Position numbers and translations under genes: made by a program. Of a DNA stretch of 64,000 nucleotides, positions 17,456-26,800 are shown piece by piece. The DNA lies in NCBI GenBank assembly GCA_022510905.1, contig JAFLSN010000012.1, forward strand, positions 1 through 64,000, given 5' to 3'. Numbering within the stretch: the first letter of the stretch is position 1; each line of letters opens with the position of its first letter. The stretch comes from Treponema sp. Its GTDB lineage: Bacteria > Spirochaetota > Spirochaetia > Treponematales > Treponemataceae. A model generated the notes under the pieces. It did no database searches. It had not been told where the DNA came from and saw nothing but the letters and a program-made list of their open reading frames with translations.

Positions 17456-18002
17456 CTTCTTCTCCTAATAACTTAAGCAGCTGTTCTCGTGCCCGAAACA
17501 CCCGAACTTTTACATTTCCTTCGGAAATTCCTAGCACCTTTCCTATTTCTTTATAATTCATGTCAGCATATTCACGCAATACCAGAACTTCTTTGAGTTT
17601 CGGTGGCAGCTGATTCAGCGCTTCACGTGCTTTGGCGGCGGCTTCGGCCTTTAAAAGGTCAACTTCACCACTGTCCATGTGTTGGCGACCTTCATACAAA
17701 GCTTTGTGATATGCAGTCGCTTCACGTGCTTTGCGCTTGGCATAATTCAGCGAGGCATTTTTGACCACTCGAATAAGCCAATACTTTGCGTCATCCAACG
17801 AAGGAAACACCAGCTGTTTTTCATTTGCCTTGATAAGAGAATCATGTACAAGGTCTTCGGCTGCTTCTTCATCGTTGACTACCCGATAAGCCACTTTATA
17901 CAGCAGCTCAACGGTAGCGTCATAGATGATTTTAAAATCATTGGGGTCGGCGCAGTGCAGCTGCCCGTTACCTTCTGGTACTGTTCTATAATTAGAAAAC
18001 AC
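17439..18002 (-). CDS. rpoE: ECF-type RNA polymerase sigma factor (sigma-24)
   Basis: A 187-residue sigma factor with region 2 (ATVELLYKVAYRVVNDEEAAEDLVHDSLIKA) and region 4 (LNQLPPKLKEVLVLREYADMNYKEIGKVLGISEGNVKVRVFRAREQL). It starts with GTG behind AGAGG at 18002. The linked zinc-finger anti-sigma gene confirms an extracytoplasmic-function system. In T. pallidum the corresponding gene TP0092 is also next to cysS, as recalled. Confidence 0.92.
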   Translation of the reverse strand: MFSNYRTVPEGNGQLHCADPNDFKIIYDATVELLYKVAYRVVNDEEAAEDLVHDSLIKANEKQLVFPSLDDAKYWLIRVVKNASLNYAKRKAREATAYHKALYEGRQHMDSGEVDLLKAEAAAKAREALNQLPPKLKEVLVLREYADMNYKEIGKVLGISEGNVKVRVFRAREQLLKLLGEEDVYLS

Positions 18003-18107
18003 AGCATCCTCTTTTTAGTTACAACGTTCGGCGCCAAAATTATTCGTTCAGCATGAATGGCAAATCGAGTCATGCAGAAACGGTGCGGCACAATTCATGG
18101 CAAACCA

Positions 18108-19649
18108 CTAGGCACGAGTCCACACGGGGCCTGTTGGGGTGTCAGTCAGGATTATCCCCAGCTGGGTAAGTTCGTTGCGTATCTGGTCTGCGCGGGCAAA
18201 ATCTTTGGCTTTTTTGGCAGCCACGCGCTCTGCCACGAGTGCATCTATTTTAGCAGCCTCAGGATCTGCGGAATGGTCGTTTGCGGCTTTCTGAGCTTCC
18301 TGCGCCGCACGTTCTGTTTTTTGAGATGCTGCGGCATTTTCAAGCAGCCTTAGCCCCAGCACACTGTCCATACGGTCAATCAGTTCCAATGCTTCTGCAA
18401 CAGCAAGCGAGCTGTCTTTTATCACTTTGGAAACCACGCTCAATGCCACAGGGGTCATAAGGTCATTTTCAAGGGCAGTTTTGAATGAATCCAAATGCCT
18501 GTTCGCGTTTTTGCTCAAGCCAAGGCGGTTGTCGGCCTGGCCTTTTGCGTATGTTTTTCCAGCAGAAAGCGTAACGCCACCCTTTGACGCAAGCTTTGCT
18601 ATTCTTTGAACGAGCGCAGCACGGCCATTTTTAGCACCATCAAGCGCTTCAAGAGAAAAAACGAGTTGCTTTCTGTAATGCCCACCAAGCAGAAAAAACC
18701 GGTAATCAAGCGGCGCAAAGCCTTTGTCCGTGAGCGCAAACCCCTTTTCTTCCGGGAGCGGAGTCTGAAGCGTTATGAAATGCCCTGTGGACTTGCTCAT
18801 CTTCCCCCCCTCAAGAATGAGGAATGCGTTGTGCAACCAGTAATTTACCCATTTTTGACCCGTGGCACCTTCGCTCTGTGCAATTTCATTGGTATGATGA
18901 ATGGGTACATGGTCTATTCCGCCGGTGTGTATGTCAAAATGCTCTCCCAGATACTTCATGCTCATGGCAGAGCATTCTATATGCCAACCGGGATACCCTC
19001 GTCCCCACGGACTGTCCCAAGTGAGCGCCTGATTCTCAAACTTGCTCTTGGTAAACCACAGCACAAAGTCGTGGGGATTCCGCTTGTTTTCGTCCACTAC
19101 TACAACGGCACGCTTTCCTGCACCGACTTTCAGCTCTTCAAGATTAAGTTGTGCAAGGTCGCCATAATTGGGATATGTGGTCACATCGTAATAAAGGTTG
19201 CCGCCGGCCATGTAAGTGTGACCGTTCGCCTCTATCCGTTTTATGAGCTCTATCATGTCGTCCACGTGCTCTGTAGCCTTGCACACCACGTCAGGCCGAA
19301 TTATGTTGAGTGCGTCCATATCGCGGAAAAATGCATCAGTGTAAAACTGCGCCACTTCAAGTACGCTTTGATGCCGCTCCTGCGCGGTACGGAGCATCTT
19401 GTCATCGCCATCGTCTGCATCGCCTGTCAAATGGCCTATGTCCGTTATGTTCATCACGTGCTTTTTATCATAGCCCAAAAATGTGAGACTGCGGTCAAGC
19501 GTATCAAGAAAAACGTAAGCGCGAAGATTTCCTATGTGGGCATAGTTGTAAACCGTGGGTCCGCAGCCGTAGAACCCTGCGAAGCCCGGCGTGATGGGCA
19601 CAAATTCTTGCATAGTGCGCCCCATCGTGTTGAATAATTTCAGTGACAT
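18108..19649 (-). CDS. cysS: Cysteinyl-tRNA synthetase
   Basis: A 513-residue class I synthetase. The HIGH motif appears as [10 protein letters not shown], the zinc-binding region includes GWHIECSAM, and [12 protein letters not shown] is the KMSKS loop. The anticodon-binding C-terminal region ends [26 protein letters not shown], which is typical. A good AGGAG site precedes the ATG. It diverges from murB over about 100 bp. Confidence 0.97.
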   Translation of the reverse strand: MSLKLFNTMGRTMQEFVPITPGFAGFYGCGPTVYNYAHIGNLRAYVFLDTLDRSLTFLGYDKKHVMNITDIGHLTGDADDGDDKMLRTAQERHQSVLEVAQFYTDAFFRDMDALNIIRPDVVCKATEHVDDMIELIKRIEANGHTYMAGGNLYYDVTTYPNYGDLAQLNLEELKVGAGKRAVVVVDENKRNPHDFVLWFTKSKFENQALTWDSPWGRGYPGWHIECSAMSMKYLGEHFDIHTGGIDHVPIHHTNEIAQSEGATGQKWVNYWLHNAFLILEGGKMSKSTGHFITLQTPLPEEKGFALTDKGFAPLDYRFFLLGGHYRKQLVFSLEALDGAKNGRAALVQRIAKLASKGGVTLSAGKTYAKGQADNRLGLSKNANRHLDSFKTALENDLMTPVALSVVSKVIKDSSLAVAEALELIDRMDSVLGLRLLENAAASQKTERAAQEAQKAANDHSADPEAAKIDALVAERVAAKKAKDFARADQIRNELTQLGIILTDTPTGPVWTRA

Positions 19650-19753
19650 TCGATTTCTCCTAACCGGTAATACTGTGAACCCAGGGATATGCAGTACCGC
19701 TGATGTGCCGAATAATTCGATACCTCTCGAACATTATCCAAAACATCAGTATA

Positions 19754-20821
19754 ATGAAAACAACTATGGGTAGCATACGTGAAATAGGTGAAAATATCAA
19801 GAACTCCCCTCTGTTTACCGGACTGGTTGCATTTGATGTTCCTCTGGCTGAACGCACCACCATGCGGGTAGGAGGCAGCGCCGCGCTTCTAGTTGAACCT
19901 GAATCCCCACAAGCAGCAGCACTTGCAGTGGCACATGCACATGAAGCCGAACTGCCGATGTACGTGCTCGGCGGCGGCTCAAACCTAATATTTTCCGACA
20001 ACGGCTTTCACGGCATGATTCTATCCACGGCCAGGCTGAATTCAATCAAACTGGAACCCGCAAACTGCAAATCTTACCAGTGCGGCCCAAAACTGGCCAC
20101 GTCTACACAGTCAAACAAAGCTTGTCCCGTGCTGGTAACTTGCGGTGCAGGAGCCACCATTCAAGCTATTACAGAACATTGCATCAAAAACGGCATCACA
20201 TCGTTTTCACATTTTTCAGGACTCCCCGGAACAGCTGGCGGGGCCGCATACATGAATGCCCGCTGCTACGAAACCAACGCAAGTGATATTATTCATTCCA
20301 TTACATACATCGATCTTGACAAAATCACCAAAAACGGTCTGAACAACATCGAAAATCTTTTACAGGTGTATCACAATAAATTGCAGGATTGGAGCTACAA
20401 ACATTCACCGTTTATGGATATGCATACGATTATTGTACAGGTGCAGTTCTCATGTGAATGCGTGCAGCCGTCAGTGTTGCAGGGAGCGCCGCTCGCGCCA
20501 GAAACGCATACGGCAATCAAGGCGCAGTACGACCACTTTGTGCAAGACCGAGTTGCAAAAGGCCACTTCCGATTTCCAAGCTCGGGCAGTGTTTTTAAAA
20601 ACAACCGCAGTTTTGGAAAACCCAGTGGACAACTTATTGATGAAGCAGGACTAAAAGGCATCATGCACGGAGGAGCGCAGATTGCACCGTGGCACGGCAA
20701 TTTTATTATAAACACAGGAACCGCTTCTGCCTCAGATATTAAAACGCTGGTTGAACAGACCCGCCTCTCTGTAAAAGCACAAACAGGTTTTTTACTGGAA
20801 TGTGAGATTATTTTTGTGTAA
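19754..20821 (+). CDS. murB: UDP-N-acetylenolpyruvoylglucosamine reductase
   Basis: A 355-residue FAD enzyme of peptidoglycan precursor synthesis. Landmarks: TTMRVGGSAALLVEP, VLGGGSNLIFSDNG, GLPGTAGGAAYMNARCYE, and SSGSVFKN with the catalytic Ser region. The start is uncertain: ATG 19754 overlaps a TATAAT box at 19750-19755, and ATG 19766 (four codons on, MGSIREIG) sits 10 nt after that box with no Shine-Dalgarno, so a leaderless start at 19766 is possible. Spacing before TTMRVGG fits either. Confidence 0.93.
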   Translation: MKTTMGSIREIGENIKNSPLFTGLVAFDVPLAERTTMRVGGSAALLVEPESPQAAALAVAHAHEAELPMYVLGGGSNLIFSDNGFHGMILSTARLNSIKLEPANCKSYQCGPKLATSTQSNKACPVLVTCGAGATIQAITEHCIKNGITSFSHFSGLPGTAGGAAYMNARCYETNASDIIHSITYIDLDKITKNGLNNIENLLQVYHNKLQDWSYKHSPFMDMHTIIVQVQFSCECVQPSVLQGAPLAPETHTAIKAQYDHFVQDRVAKGHFRFPSSGSVFKNNRSFGKPSGQLIDEAGLKGIMHGGAQIAPWHGNFIINTGTASASDIKTLVEQTRLSVKAQTGFLLECEIIFV

Positions 20822-20867
20822 GGTGCTCCATTCACTTTGCCGATACTGAACGTAAGGTGGTAAAAGC

Positions 20868-22067
20868 GTGCTTCAGTTATCATTTGTTCACTTCAAACAA
20901 AATTCATACATACTTATTGAAGGTGCTCGCACAGCTGACCGTTTTTTTATCATCCAGAGCGGACGGGCACAGCGCTATCATGAAACCCAGATTCCTGGAA
21001 ACGCTCCTGCACAGTTAGGCCCGGGAGATTTTGTGGGTGTTATTCCGTGCATGTCTGGCCACAGCCAAACGGAAAGCGTTGTAGCGCTCACCGATGTAAC
21101 CGCGATCATGGTGTACCGAGAACAGTATCCCGATTTGATTGTAAAAAACACTCCCGTTGCAATGAAAATTGTACGAACCTTTACGCGCGAAATGCGCATG
21201 CTCAACAACAACCTCACCAAAATCAATTTGAATGACAGCGCAATCACTTCTCCAGAAATGATTTTTTCGATTGCAAAATATTATGAGCAGCTCAAACAGC
21301 TTGACATAGCCGTTTACGCATACTACCAGTACATAAAAGAATCAAACAAAGGTCGATTTTACAACCAGGCCATAAGCCGTTTTGCAGAGCTCCGTAAAAA
21401 AACTCATGCCGTATATTTTGAGCCAACCAAAGACCTTGTTCGGGACTATCCACAAAACACCATGATTTTTTCCGAAGGACAGCGAGGCTCCGATCTGTTC
21501 ATCATTCAAGACGGCGTGGTCAAAATCGTAAAAGTGGTGAATAATTCGGAAGTAACGCTGGCCCTGCTAAAGCGTGGCGATATGTTTGGCGAAATGGCCC
21601 TGCTTGACAACGGACTCCGTTCCGCAAGCGCCATTGCCTACGAACCCTGCAAGCTGATGGTAGTGAACAAAGGAAACTTCAACCAGATGGTCTCAACACA
21701 GCCAAAATATATTGCCAAACTCACTACCATGCTGGCCGACCGCTTGTGGTCAATGTACCGGCAGCTTGCAAATTCCCAGCTGCAAGAATCCCGAGCCAAG
21801 ATTATTGACATGCTCGCCCTTCAGCTTGAAAATCAAAAAGTTTCCGTTACGCCGGGCATTGCATACAAAACGGACTACACACCCAAAGACATCATTGAAC
21901 TATGCGGAATTCCCCTTGAGCAGGAAAGCATGGTCATCATGCAATTTGAAAATGACCAGCATTGCAATCTGGTAGACGGCAAAATTGTCATTATGGATGT
22001 GCCTGACCTCATCAAGCAGGCAACATTTTACCGCAAACAAAATGGTCGCAACACAAATGGTATGTAA
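20868..22067 (+). CDS. Protein with two cyclic nucleotide-binding domains
   Basis: A 399-residue protein. Domain 1 (about residues 5-115) and domain 2 (about 185-300) are cNMP-binding beta rolls; domain 2 has the phosphate-binding-cassette-like GDMFGEMALLDNGLRSASAIA. The region between contains a short TPR-like helical part (YYEQLKQLDIAVYAYYQYIKES). The C-terminal 100 residues could form a degenerate winged helix, but no clear HTH was recognised. It starts with GTG behind AAGGTGG. It is downstream of murB and upstream of two envelope genes, as in T. pallidum (TP0089 beside murB, from memory). Confidence 0.85.
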   Translation: MLQLSFVHFKQNSYILIEGARTADRFFIIQSGRAQRYHETQIPGNAPAQLGPGDFVGVIPCMSGHSQTESVVALTDVTAIMVYREQYPDLIVKNTPVAMKIVRTFTREMRMLNNNLTKINLNDSAITSPEMIFSIAKYYEQLKQLDIAVYAYYQYIKESNKGRFYNQAISRFAELRKKTHAVYFEPTKDLVRDYPQNTMIFSEGQRGSDLFIIQDGVVKIVKVVNNSEVTLALLKRGDMFGEMALLDNGLRSASAIAYEPCKLMVVNKGNFNQMVSTQPKYIAKLTTMLADRLWSMYRQLANSQLQESRAKIIDMLALQLENQKVSVTPGIAYKTDYTPKDIIELCGIPLEQESMVIMQFENDQHCNLVDGKIVIMDVPDLIKQATFYRKQNGRNTNGM

Positions 22068-22605
22068 ACGATTTTTTGTACTAGCTTTTATTTCTCTGTG
22101 TGCCGTAGCTCACCTCTACGCCGATTCCGATTTACCTTCGGGCTACGCGGGAATCACGCTTGGCATGAGCGTTGACGAAGTAAAAAAAGCGCTCGCCGAT
22201 GACCCTCAGTTTGGTTACCGAGGTGAACGTGACGTTTCTCTGCTGCCTGGAGAGCAGCGCACTATTATTGAAACGGACACCAGCCGTCTTGCACCTTATT
22301 CCTATCTGGAACGCTGCTGGTTTCAGTTTTACGAAGACAAGCTTTACATCATCACCATCAATATAAAAAAAGAAAAGGTTGACCACTATTCGATTTTCAA
22401 CAAACTGTGCAAAAAATATGGCAACCCGCAATCTTTAAATCCGCGAAAGTCTGAATGGAAAAACGATTCCGTTATAATGGCACTGGAACGACCGCTATCG
22501 CTCAAATACACTGACAAAGCGGTGTCTGATTCTTTGCAGGAAAAATCCACTGTGCAGAAAAGCGCAGAAGAAATGAGCCGAGACGATTTTTTAAACGGAC
22601 TGTAA
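22057..22605 (+). CDS. Exported protein of unknown function
   Basis: About 182 residues with a signal peptide (MVCKRFFVLAFISLCAVAHLYA) and a mature part starting SDLPSGYAGITLGMSVDEVKKAL, which resembles the start of small periplasmic domains that begin with a G-x-x-x-G-M-S-x-x-E-V motif. Start 22057 overlaps the end of the cNMP gene; 22042 is equally in frame. I do not recognise a family for the rest. It is three bases from the following DUF192 gene, so both are probably co-transcribed with the cNMP gene. Confidence 0.65.
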   Translation: MVCKRFFVLAFISLCAVAHLYADSDLPSGYAGITLGMSVDEVKKALADDPQFGYRGERDVSLLPGEQRTIIETDTSRLAPYSYLERCWFQFYEDKLYIITINIKKEKVDHYSIFNKLCKKYGNPQSLNPRKSEWKNDSVIMALERPLSLKYTDKAVSDSLQEKSTVQKSAEEMSRDDFLNGL

Positions 22606-22608
22606 GCC

Positions 22609-23091
22609 ATGCAAAACAACCGCGCCATTTTGACTCTTGTTGTGCTAGTGTGTTTTTTACCCCTGTACGCAGGCTGCGACACACGTGCATTCAAGCTTCC
22701 AAAAACTGACCTGCTCATTACAAAAGCTGACGGCTCGTCCGTTAAAGTGAATGTGGAACTCGCCGTAAAAGCCGAAGAACGCAACTATGGGTTTATGAAC
22801 CGTAAGAACATTCCAGACGGAACCGGCATGCTCTTTGTGTTTGAACGCGACCAGCAACTACATTTTTGGATGAAAAACACACCACACCCGCTTTCAATTG
22901 CCTACATAGACAGCTCAGGACTTATCCGCGACATTTTTGACATGACACCATTCTCTCTGGCCAGCACTTCCAGCACCCGCTCCGTGCGTTTTGCGCTGGA
23001 AGTACCGCAAGGCTGGTTCGCGGCAGAAGGCATTTCCACAGGCGACCACATTCAACTTGCAAACGGAACTCCACTTAAAAACCATTTCTAG
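22609..23091 (+). CDS. DUF192 lipoprotein
   Basis: A 160-residue protein with a lipobox-like LYAGC near residue 23 and a DUF192 domain: VELAVKAEERNYGFMNRKNIPDGTGMLFVF, then HFWMKNTPHPLSIAYID and ALEVPQGWF. The family is small, exported, and without a settled biochemical role. It is the last gene of the murB-side cluster. Confidence 0.85.
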   Translation: MQNNRAILTLVVLVCFLPLYAGCDTRAFKLPKTDLLITKADGSSVKVNVELAVKAEERNYGFMNRKNIPDGTGMLFVFERDQQLHFWMKNTPHPLSIAYIDSSGLIRDIFDMTPFSLASTSSTRSVRFALEVPQGWFAAEGISTGDHIQLANGTPLKNHF

Positions 23092-23164
23092 CCTGAACAC
23101 AGAAAAACCTGCACCGTCAACACAGATTTACAAGCGCTTTGAATGTCTTGATTCTTCTCTAACT

Positions 23165-24322
23165 TTAGTCCTCGTGTTCAAGCTGCTCCAGCTGGGCCGC
23201 CGCAATTTTGTCTGTAGGGTCAATCTCCAGCACTGTCGCAAAATATCCACGCGCTTCTTCCGTTTTGCCCGCTTTCAGGGCCACATATCCCAAATTGCTG
23301 ATAACTTTAGTATTTTCAGGGTCAATCGAAAGCGCATCGCTAAGACTGTTCCGGGCACCGTCAAAATCGCCCGTTTCCATCTGGCAGATAGCCAGCTCGT
23401 TCAGAGTGTCGGCGCTTTCCATGCCGCCATCACATTCGAGGGCTTTTTCAAAAGCCAGACGAGCATCAGCAAAACGCTCAATACGCCTGAGCCCCCATCC
23501 CAGCAGAAACCAGGCGTTCCATACCGCAGGATTTTTTTGCAAGAACTGCCTGATTTTGTCCAGCCCCTTTTCTTCCTGTCCGGTTGAAATAAAATGATAG
23601 GCATCGCGGAACAAATCGCTCTCCAAATCGCGGTTTTTAATGCTCTCAACAATCTCCTGCGCCCGCCGCTTTTTGTACAAGCCATTTTCACCAAGATCCT
23701 CATCTTTTGCATCAACCGTCAGACCAAGATAATTTTCAAACGCACTCTTGGCTTCACCAAAATCACGCAGCTTCAAATAAAAAAATCCAGCATTAAAAAA
23801 AGCATCGGGAATCTCAGGGTCATAATCCATGGCCTGACGATAACATTCAAGCGCCTGCGCATCATAAGCATCCGCATCAACATGCAGCTCGTTTTTGCGG
23901 TAACTGTCGGCCCGTTGGTCAAAAAAAAGCGCGCGGTTCAACGTAATCGCCGGGTCTTGAGGCGCCAGCCCATGCAAAGCCTGCCAAATTTCCTCCGCCA
24001 AATCCCAATCTTCGTTTTTGGTTTTCAGAATGGCAGCCTCGGCCAGTTCAGTTTTGATATTCGGGCGAACCTGAACAAGCAGCGAACGATAATACTCCAA
24101 ATGAGGATTGGCACCATCATAGGCAAGAACCTTGAGCAAACCAGAAAGCAGCTGCTCCTCCGAAAGCGAGGCAGTGTTCAGCGGCGCATCATCATCGCCC
24201 TCTTTTTTCTGCACAGGAAGTGGAATAGACGAATCAAGCCGCAAAACCCCCGCTGTTTTAAGCGGGGCATCCTGCGGCAATGTGATAAAATAAACGGAAT
24301 CCAGCGGATTCGTGGCACTCAT
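23165..24322 (-). CDS. TPR-repeat protein
   Basis: A 385-residue soluble protein, no signal peptide. TPR units are evident from about residue 130 on: QALECYRQAMDYDPEIPDAFFNAGFFYL, WNAWFLLGWGLRRIERFADARLAFEKAL, ARNSLSDALSIDPENTKVISNLGYVAL, EEARGYFATVLEIDPTDKI. It starts 6 bp after the PilZ gene and probably shares its promoter. A homologue in T. pallidum (TP0095, from memory) lies close to the same sigma-factor locus. Likely a scaffold for protein complexes; partner unknown. Confidence 0.85.
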   Translation of the reverse strand: MSATNPLDSVYFITLPQDAPLKTAGVLRLDSSIPLPVQKKEGDDDAPLNTASLSEEQLLSGLLKVLAYDGANPHLEYYRSLLVQVRPNIKTELAEAAILKTKNEDWDLAEEIWQALHGLAPQDPAITLNRALFFDQRADSYRKNELHVDADAYDAQALECYRQAMDYDPEIPDAFFNAGFFYLKLRDFGEAKSAFENYLGLTVDAKDEDLGENGLYKKRRAQEIVESIKNRDLESDLFRDAYHFISTGQEEKGLDKIRQFLQKNPAVWNAWFLLGWGLRRIERFADARLAFEKALECDGGMESADTLNELAICQMETGDFDGARNSLSDALSIDPENTKVISNLGYVALKAGKTEEARGYFATVLEIDPTDKIAAAQLEQLEHED

Positions 24323-24328
24323 CGGAAC

Positions 24329-25210
24329 TTACTGCTGCGTTTCAGAAGCCTGTAGCGTGCGCGCAGGCTCGTTGTCATCCGTCGGCGCAGAAAATTTGTT
24401 GTCGTTTTTGTCAGAAGGCAACGTGTGCATATATTCATTCAGGCGAATCTTGTACGAAATAGGAACATTTGAATCATCAAAGTCAATGTTTGCCGACACC
24501 ACATCGTTGCGCCCCGCAAAACTGTCCACGCTCTTTACCACACCATTCACGCTGATAGTCTCATGCGGAGAATCAAAGTCAAGCTGTATGCAGGCTGTCT
24601 TGTTCACAATGAACTTGGCAATCCCGGGCAAAGCGACCTGCGCCCCGCCAAACGAAAGGCTTATCAGAACACACTTGCGCGGCACCTTCTGAATCACCAC
24701 GATAGGATTTTCGCTGCCCATATTCAGCTTGGAACGAACATCGGCATTCATCACAATCTTTTCGTCGCGGAGACGAACCGCCTTGGCATTGGCATCGAGC
24801 ACACGCCCCACAATCTCAATAAAATCTTCCGGCGGCTTCTGGGTATACTTGATTGTCACAATGGCAAGATCCGACCCGCCCGGATACTGCGAAATGGAAT
24901 CAACCTTGCCGGCAATAAAAAAAGCCAACGACTGACCTGAAGCCTGGAAAAAACCAAAGCGCACACTGACCGGCGGAGGATCCTTCTGGGCTATCGCCTT
25001 GAAAGCCTCGCTCTTTGTGCTGATGATGATCTTCACCTGCATAAAAGACGTTGAATTGATAATGCATGGCCATTGGTCACCACCGCACCGCACATAAACC
25101 TGAAGGGGATCAAGCGCAAGTGCCTGAATAATATCCTTACTCAGCACAATTTCAGAGTCCCGATGTTCATCATAATACTGATTAAGCTGTTGACTAGTAA
25201 TAAGAGCCAT
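24329..25210 (-). CDS. PilZ-domain-like protein
   Basis: A 293-residue protein. The C-terminal half has a PilZ-like layout (basic KVPRKCVLISLSFGGAQVALPGIAKF, followed by FDSPHETISVNGVVKSVDSF and NIDFDDSNVPISYKIRLNEYMH), with an N-terminal domain of the PilZN type. PilZ proteins bind cyclic di-GMP and in spirochetes affect motility. The typical RxxxR / D-x-S-x-x-G pattern is only partly matched (RKCVLISLSFGG), so ligand binding is uncertain. ATG 25210 was selected because a promoter lies just upstream. Confidence 0.7.
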   Translation of the reverse strand: MALITSQQLNQYYDEHRDSEIVLSKDIIQALALDPLQVYVRCGGDQWPCIINSTSFMQVKIIISTKSEAFKAIAQKDPPPVSVRFGFFQASGQSLAFFIAGKVDSISQYPGGSDLAIVTIKYTQKPPEDFIEIVGRVLDANAKAVRLRDEKIVMNADVRSKLNMGSENPIVVIQKVPRKCVLISLSFGGAQVALPGIAKFIVNKTACIQLDFDSPHETISVNGVVKSVDSFAGRNDVVSANIDFDDSNVPISYKIRLNEYMHTLPSDKNDNKFSAPTDDNEPARTLQASETQQ

Positions 25211-25219
25211 AGTAAGATA

Positions 25220-25248
25220 ATTATATTCCAATGCCGTCAAATTGTAAA
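25220..25248 (-). promoter_or_regulatory. Promoter of the PilZ-TPR operon, close to the start codon
   Basis: On the minus strand TTTACA (25243-25248) and TATAAT (25220-25225) are 17 nt apart. The -10 box ends 9 nt before the ATG at 25210 and there is no Shine-Dalgarno site, predicting an mRNA with almost no leader. Confidence 0.6.
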
Positions 25249-25384
25249 GCTTTTTTATATCATTGCCGGGCGCAGCGCAAACCACAGCCGCAAGCCACAT
25301 TCAAAACCGGCCAATCCTGAACACACAAGCCCAAAAGCACCATGCACATGCCTAAAGACCAATCCAGCACCGTTTTTATGGCAA

Positions 25385-25795
25385 ACCATGTGAATTATCC
25401 ACTTCTGCATATGCATATTTATTTTTTGCATGTGAAGAATATATTCCAGCATGTGCATATTTTGGTTTCACACATGCTGAATGTGTTTTTACATGTGCAG
25501 ATTAGTTTTTTTAATGTGCAGAATATGTTTCTGCACGTGCAGATTTTGTTTTTCCACATGCTGAATGTGTTTCTGCACGTGCAGATTCGATTTTTTCATG
25601 TGCAGAATTCATTTCTGCACGTGCAGATTCGTTTTCTCCATGTGTAGAATTTATTTCTGCATGTACAGATTTTGTTTTTCTACATGATGAATGTGTTTTT
25701 GCACATGCAGATTCGCTTTTTATATGCGCAGAATGTGTTTTTTATGATGCAGAAACTGTTTCTGCACGTTCAGATTTAAGTTTTACATGTCAGAA
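25385..25795 (+). repeat. Array of about twenty 21-bp palindromic units
   Basis: Roughly 410 bp are built from 21-bp half-units that alternate in two flavours, so the full period is 42 bp. One half-unit centres on CTGCACGTGCAG (a perfect 12-bp palindrome) followed by ATT, the other on CATGTGCAGAAT; the best copies are at about 25528-25650. Because 21 is a multiple of three, one plus-strand frame reads repeating heptads such as FLHVQIR and FFHVQNS, broken by a TAG at 25645. Spacing equals two DNA helical turns. It fills the gap between the divergent PilZ gene and the small coiled-coil gene. Confidence 0.85.
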
Positions 25796-26012
25796 CCTAA
25801 AGCATTCACGTGAATATATGCTTCTTGTGCATAAAAGTCTGTTTTTTTGGGATCATAACATGCGCCGTGGACATGCCTTGGCCTGTCATTCCTGTCTGGA
25901 ACATATTTTTGCTGCGCAGGACTTTTTGCGCGATATTGTCAAAACTTTGCTTGATTTTTACGCGGTTTTGCCCCATAGTATAAATAGACTACAGCTACAC
26001 AAGGAGGGATTT

Positions 26013-26330
26013 ATGGGTTCATACACTTCATTGGCGCAGCAGCTTACAGACGCACGGCTGATGGCGGAGGGCATAAAAAAGCGTGCCGACGTGGTTTCCA
26101 AGGTGGGGCTCGACGAGGCCAAGGCCACTGAGATTGAATCGCTGTCGCAGAGTCTTGCGGCGCTTGACAACGAGCAGGAAGAGCTCAAGGCACTCCTCAA
26201 GACAAAGACCGCTGAGCTTTCGGCAACGCAGAAAAAGCTCAAGGAAGTGATGGGAGCCACCAAAAAGCTTGTCAAAGTGGCGGTTGACCAGAGCGACTGG
26301 CTCACATTCGGCATAGGAGACAAAAAATAG
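26013..26330 (+). CDS. Small coiled-coil protein of unknown function
   Basis: A 105-residue protein beginning MGSYTSLAQQLTDARL with a strong AAGGAGGG ribosome site 7 nt before the ATG, which fixes this start over longer in-frame options. Residues about 20-85 are charged and heptad-like (IESLSQSLAALDNEQEELKALLKTKTAELSATQKKLKEV), suggesting a coiled coil; the tail WLTFGIGDKK is conserved-looking. No known domain recognised. The gene lies directly downstream of the 21-bp array. A weak -35/-10 (TTGATT near 25951, TAGTAT near 25976) precedes it. Confidence 0.8.
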   Translation: MGSYTSLAQQLTDARLMAEGIKKRADVVSKVGLDEAKATEIESLSQSLAALDNEQEELKALLKTKTAELSATQKKLKEVMGATKKLVKVAVDQSDWLTFGIGDKK

Positions 26331-26392
26331 CCGCACATTCAGCCCAAAAACCATGTGCTGGCAATGCCACGGGCCGTGCACAAAGGCCCGTT

Positions 26393-26427
26393 CTGCCCGG
26401 GCATTCGCTTTCTGCATGTGCGGGCAG
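26393..26427 (+). terminator. Hairpin after the coiled-coil gene
   Basis: CTGCCCG (26393-26399) pairs with CGGGCAG (26421-26427) and is followed by CAAAAAT; an inner GCA/TGC pair can extend it. It lies about 60 bp after the stop. Possible terminator, without a clean U-run. The wider gap 26331-26800 contains only this hairpin and the repeat copy below. Confidence 0.35.
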
Positions 26428-26581
26428 CAAAAATCCTGCAAATGCATGGCGTTCATGGGCTTTTAAAGACCGTGCGGGTTAAAGAATCCCAAAAAATCCA
26501 TTCAGGTTTTACGCGCATTGGCGTGCCGATTTTGGCTGTGTACGGCATTACGCTTTCTGCACTGACATTTATTCTGGCAGC

Positions 26582-26668
26582 AAACACACGCATACGCGGA
26601 AGCAGGGCTTGAATCCAAGGGTTGCAGTTTTGCAGAAGCACGGCTTGCAGCGTTTCCGCGCGAATCAC
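26582..26668 (+). repeat. Interspersed repeat copy, diverged
   Basis: AAACACACGCATACGCGGAA corresponds to the repeat head, GCAGGGCTTGAATCCAAGG to the middle, and TTTTGCAGAAGCACGGC plus GTTTCCGCGCGAATCA to the tail. More diverged than the copies at 53.1 or 54.3 kb but co-linear over the whole length. Confidence 0.7.
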
Positions 26669-26800
26669 ATGGTTTTTTGAGACAGTCTTGTGAATTTTGT
26701 GCCACGATTGCACATTCACACAAAATGCGATATGCTTTGCCAGGGTCTGGTTCAGCTGATGGCGGTGCCAGATGTGCAAAAAGATTTATGGAAGGTGGCC

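Noticed and set aside
18606-19637. 343-codon open frame antisense to cysS
   Set aside because: Shadow of cysS; unusual composition and no known domain.
25342-25647. Repeat peptide (FLHVQIR heptads) encoded by the 21-bp array
   Set aside because: The frame stays open only because the unit length is a multiple of three; it lacks a ribosome site, is broken by a stop at 25645 and continues as repeats beyond it.
25385-25795. CRISPR array
   Set aside because: Units are contiguous and degenerate, with no unique spacers and no cas genes.
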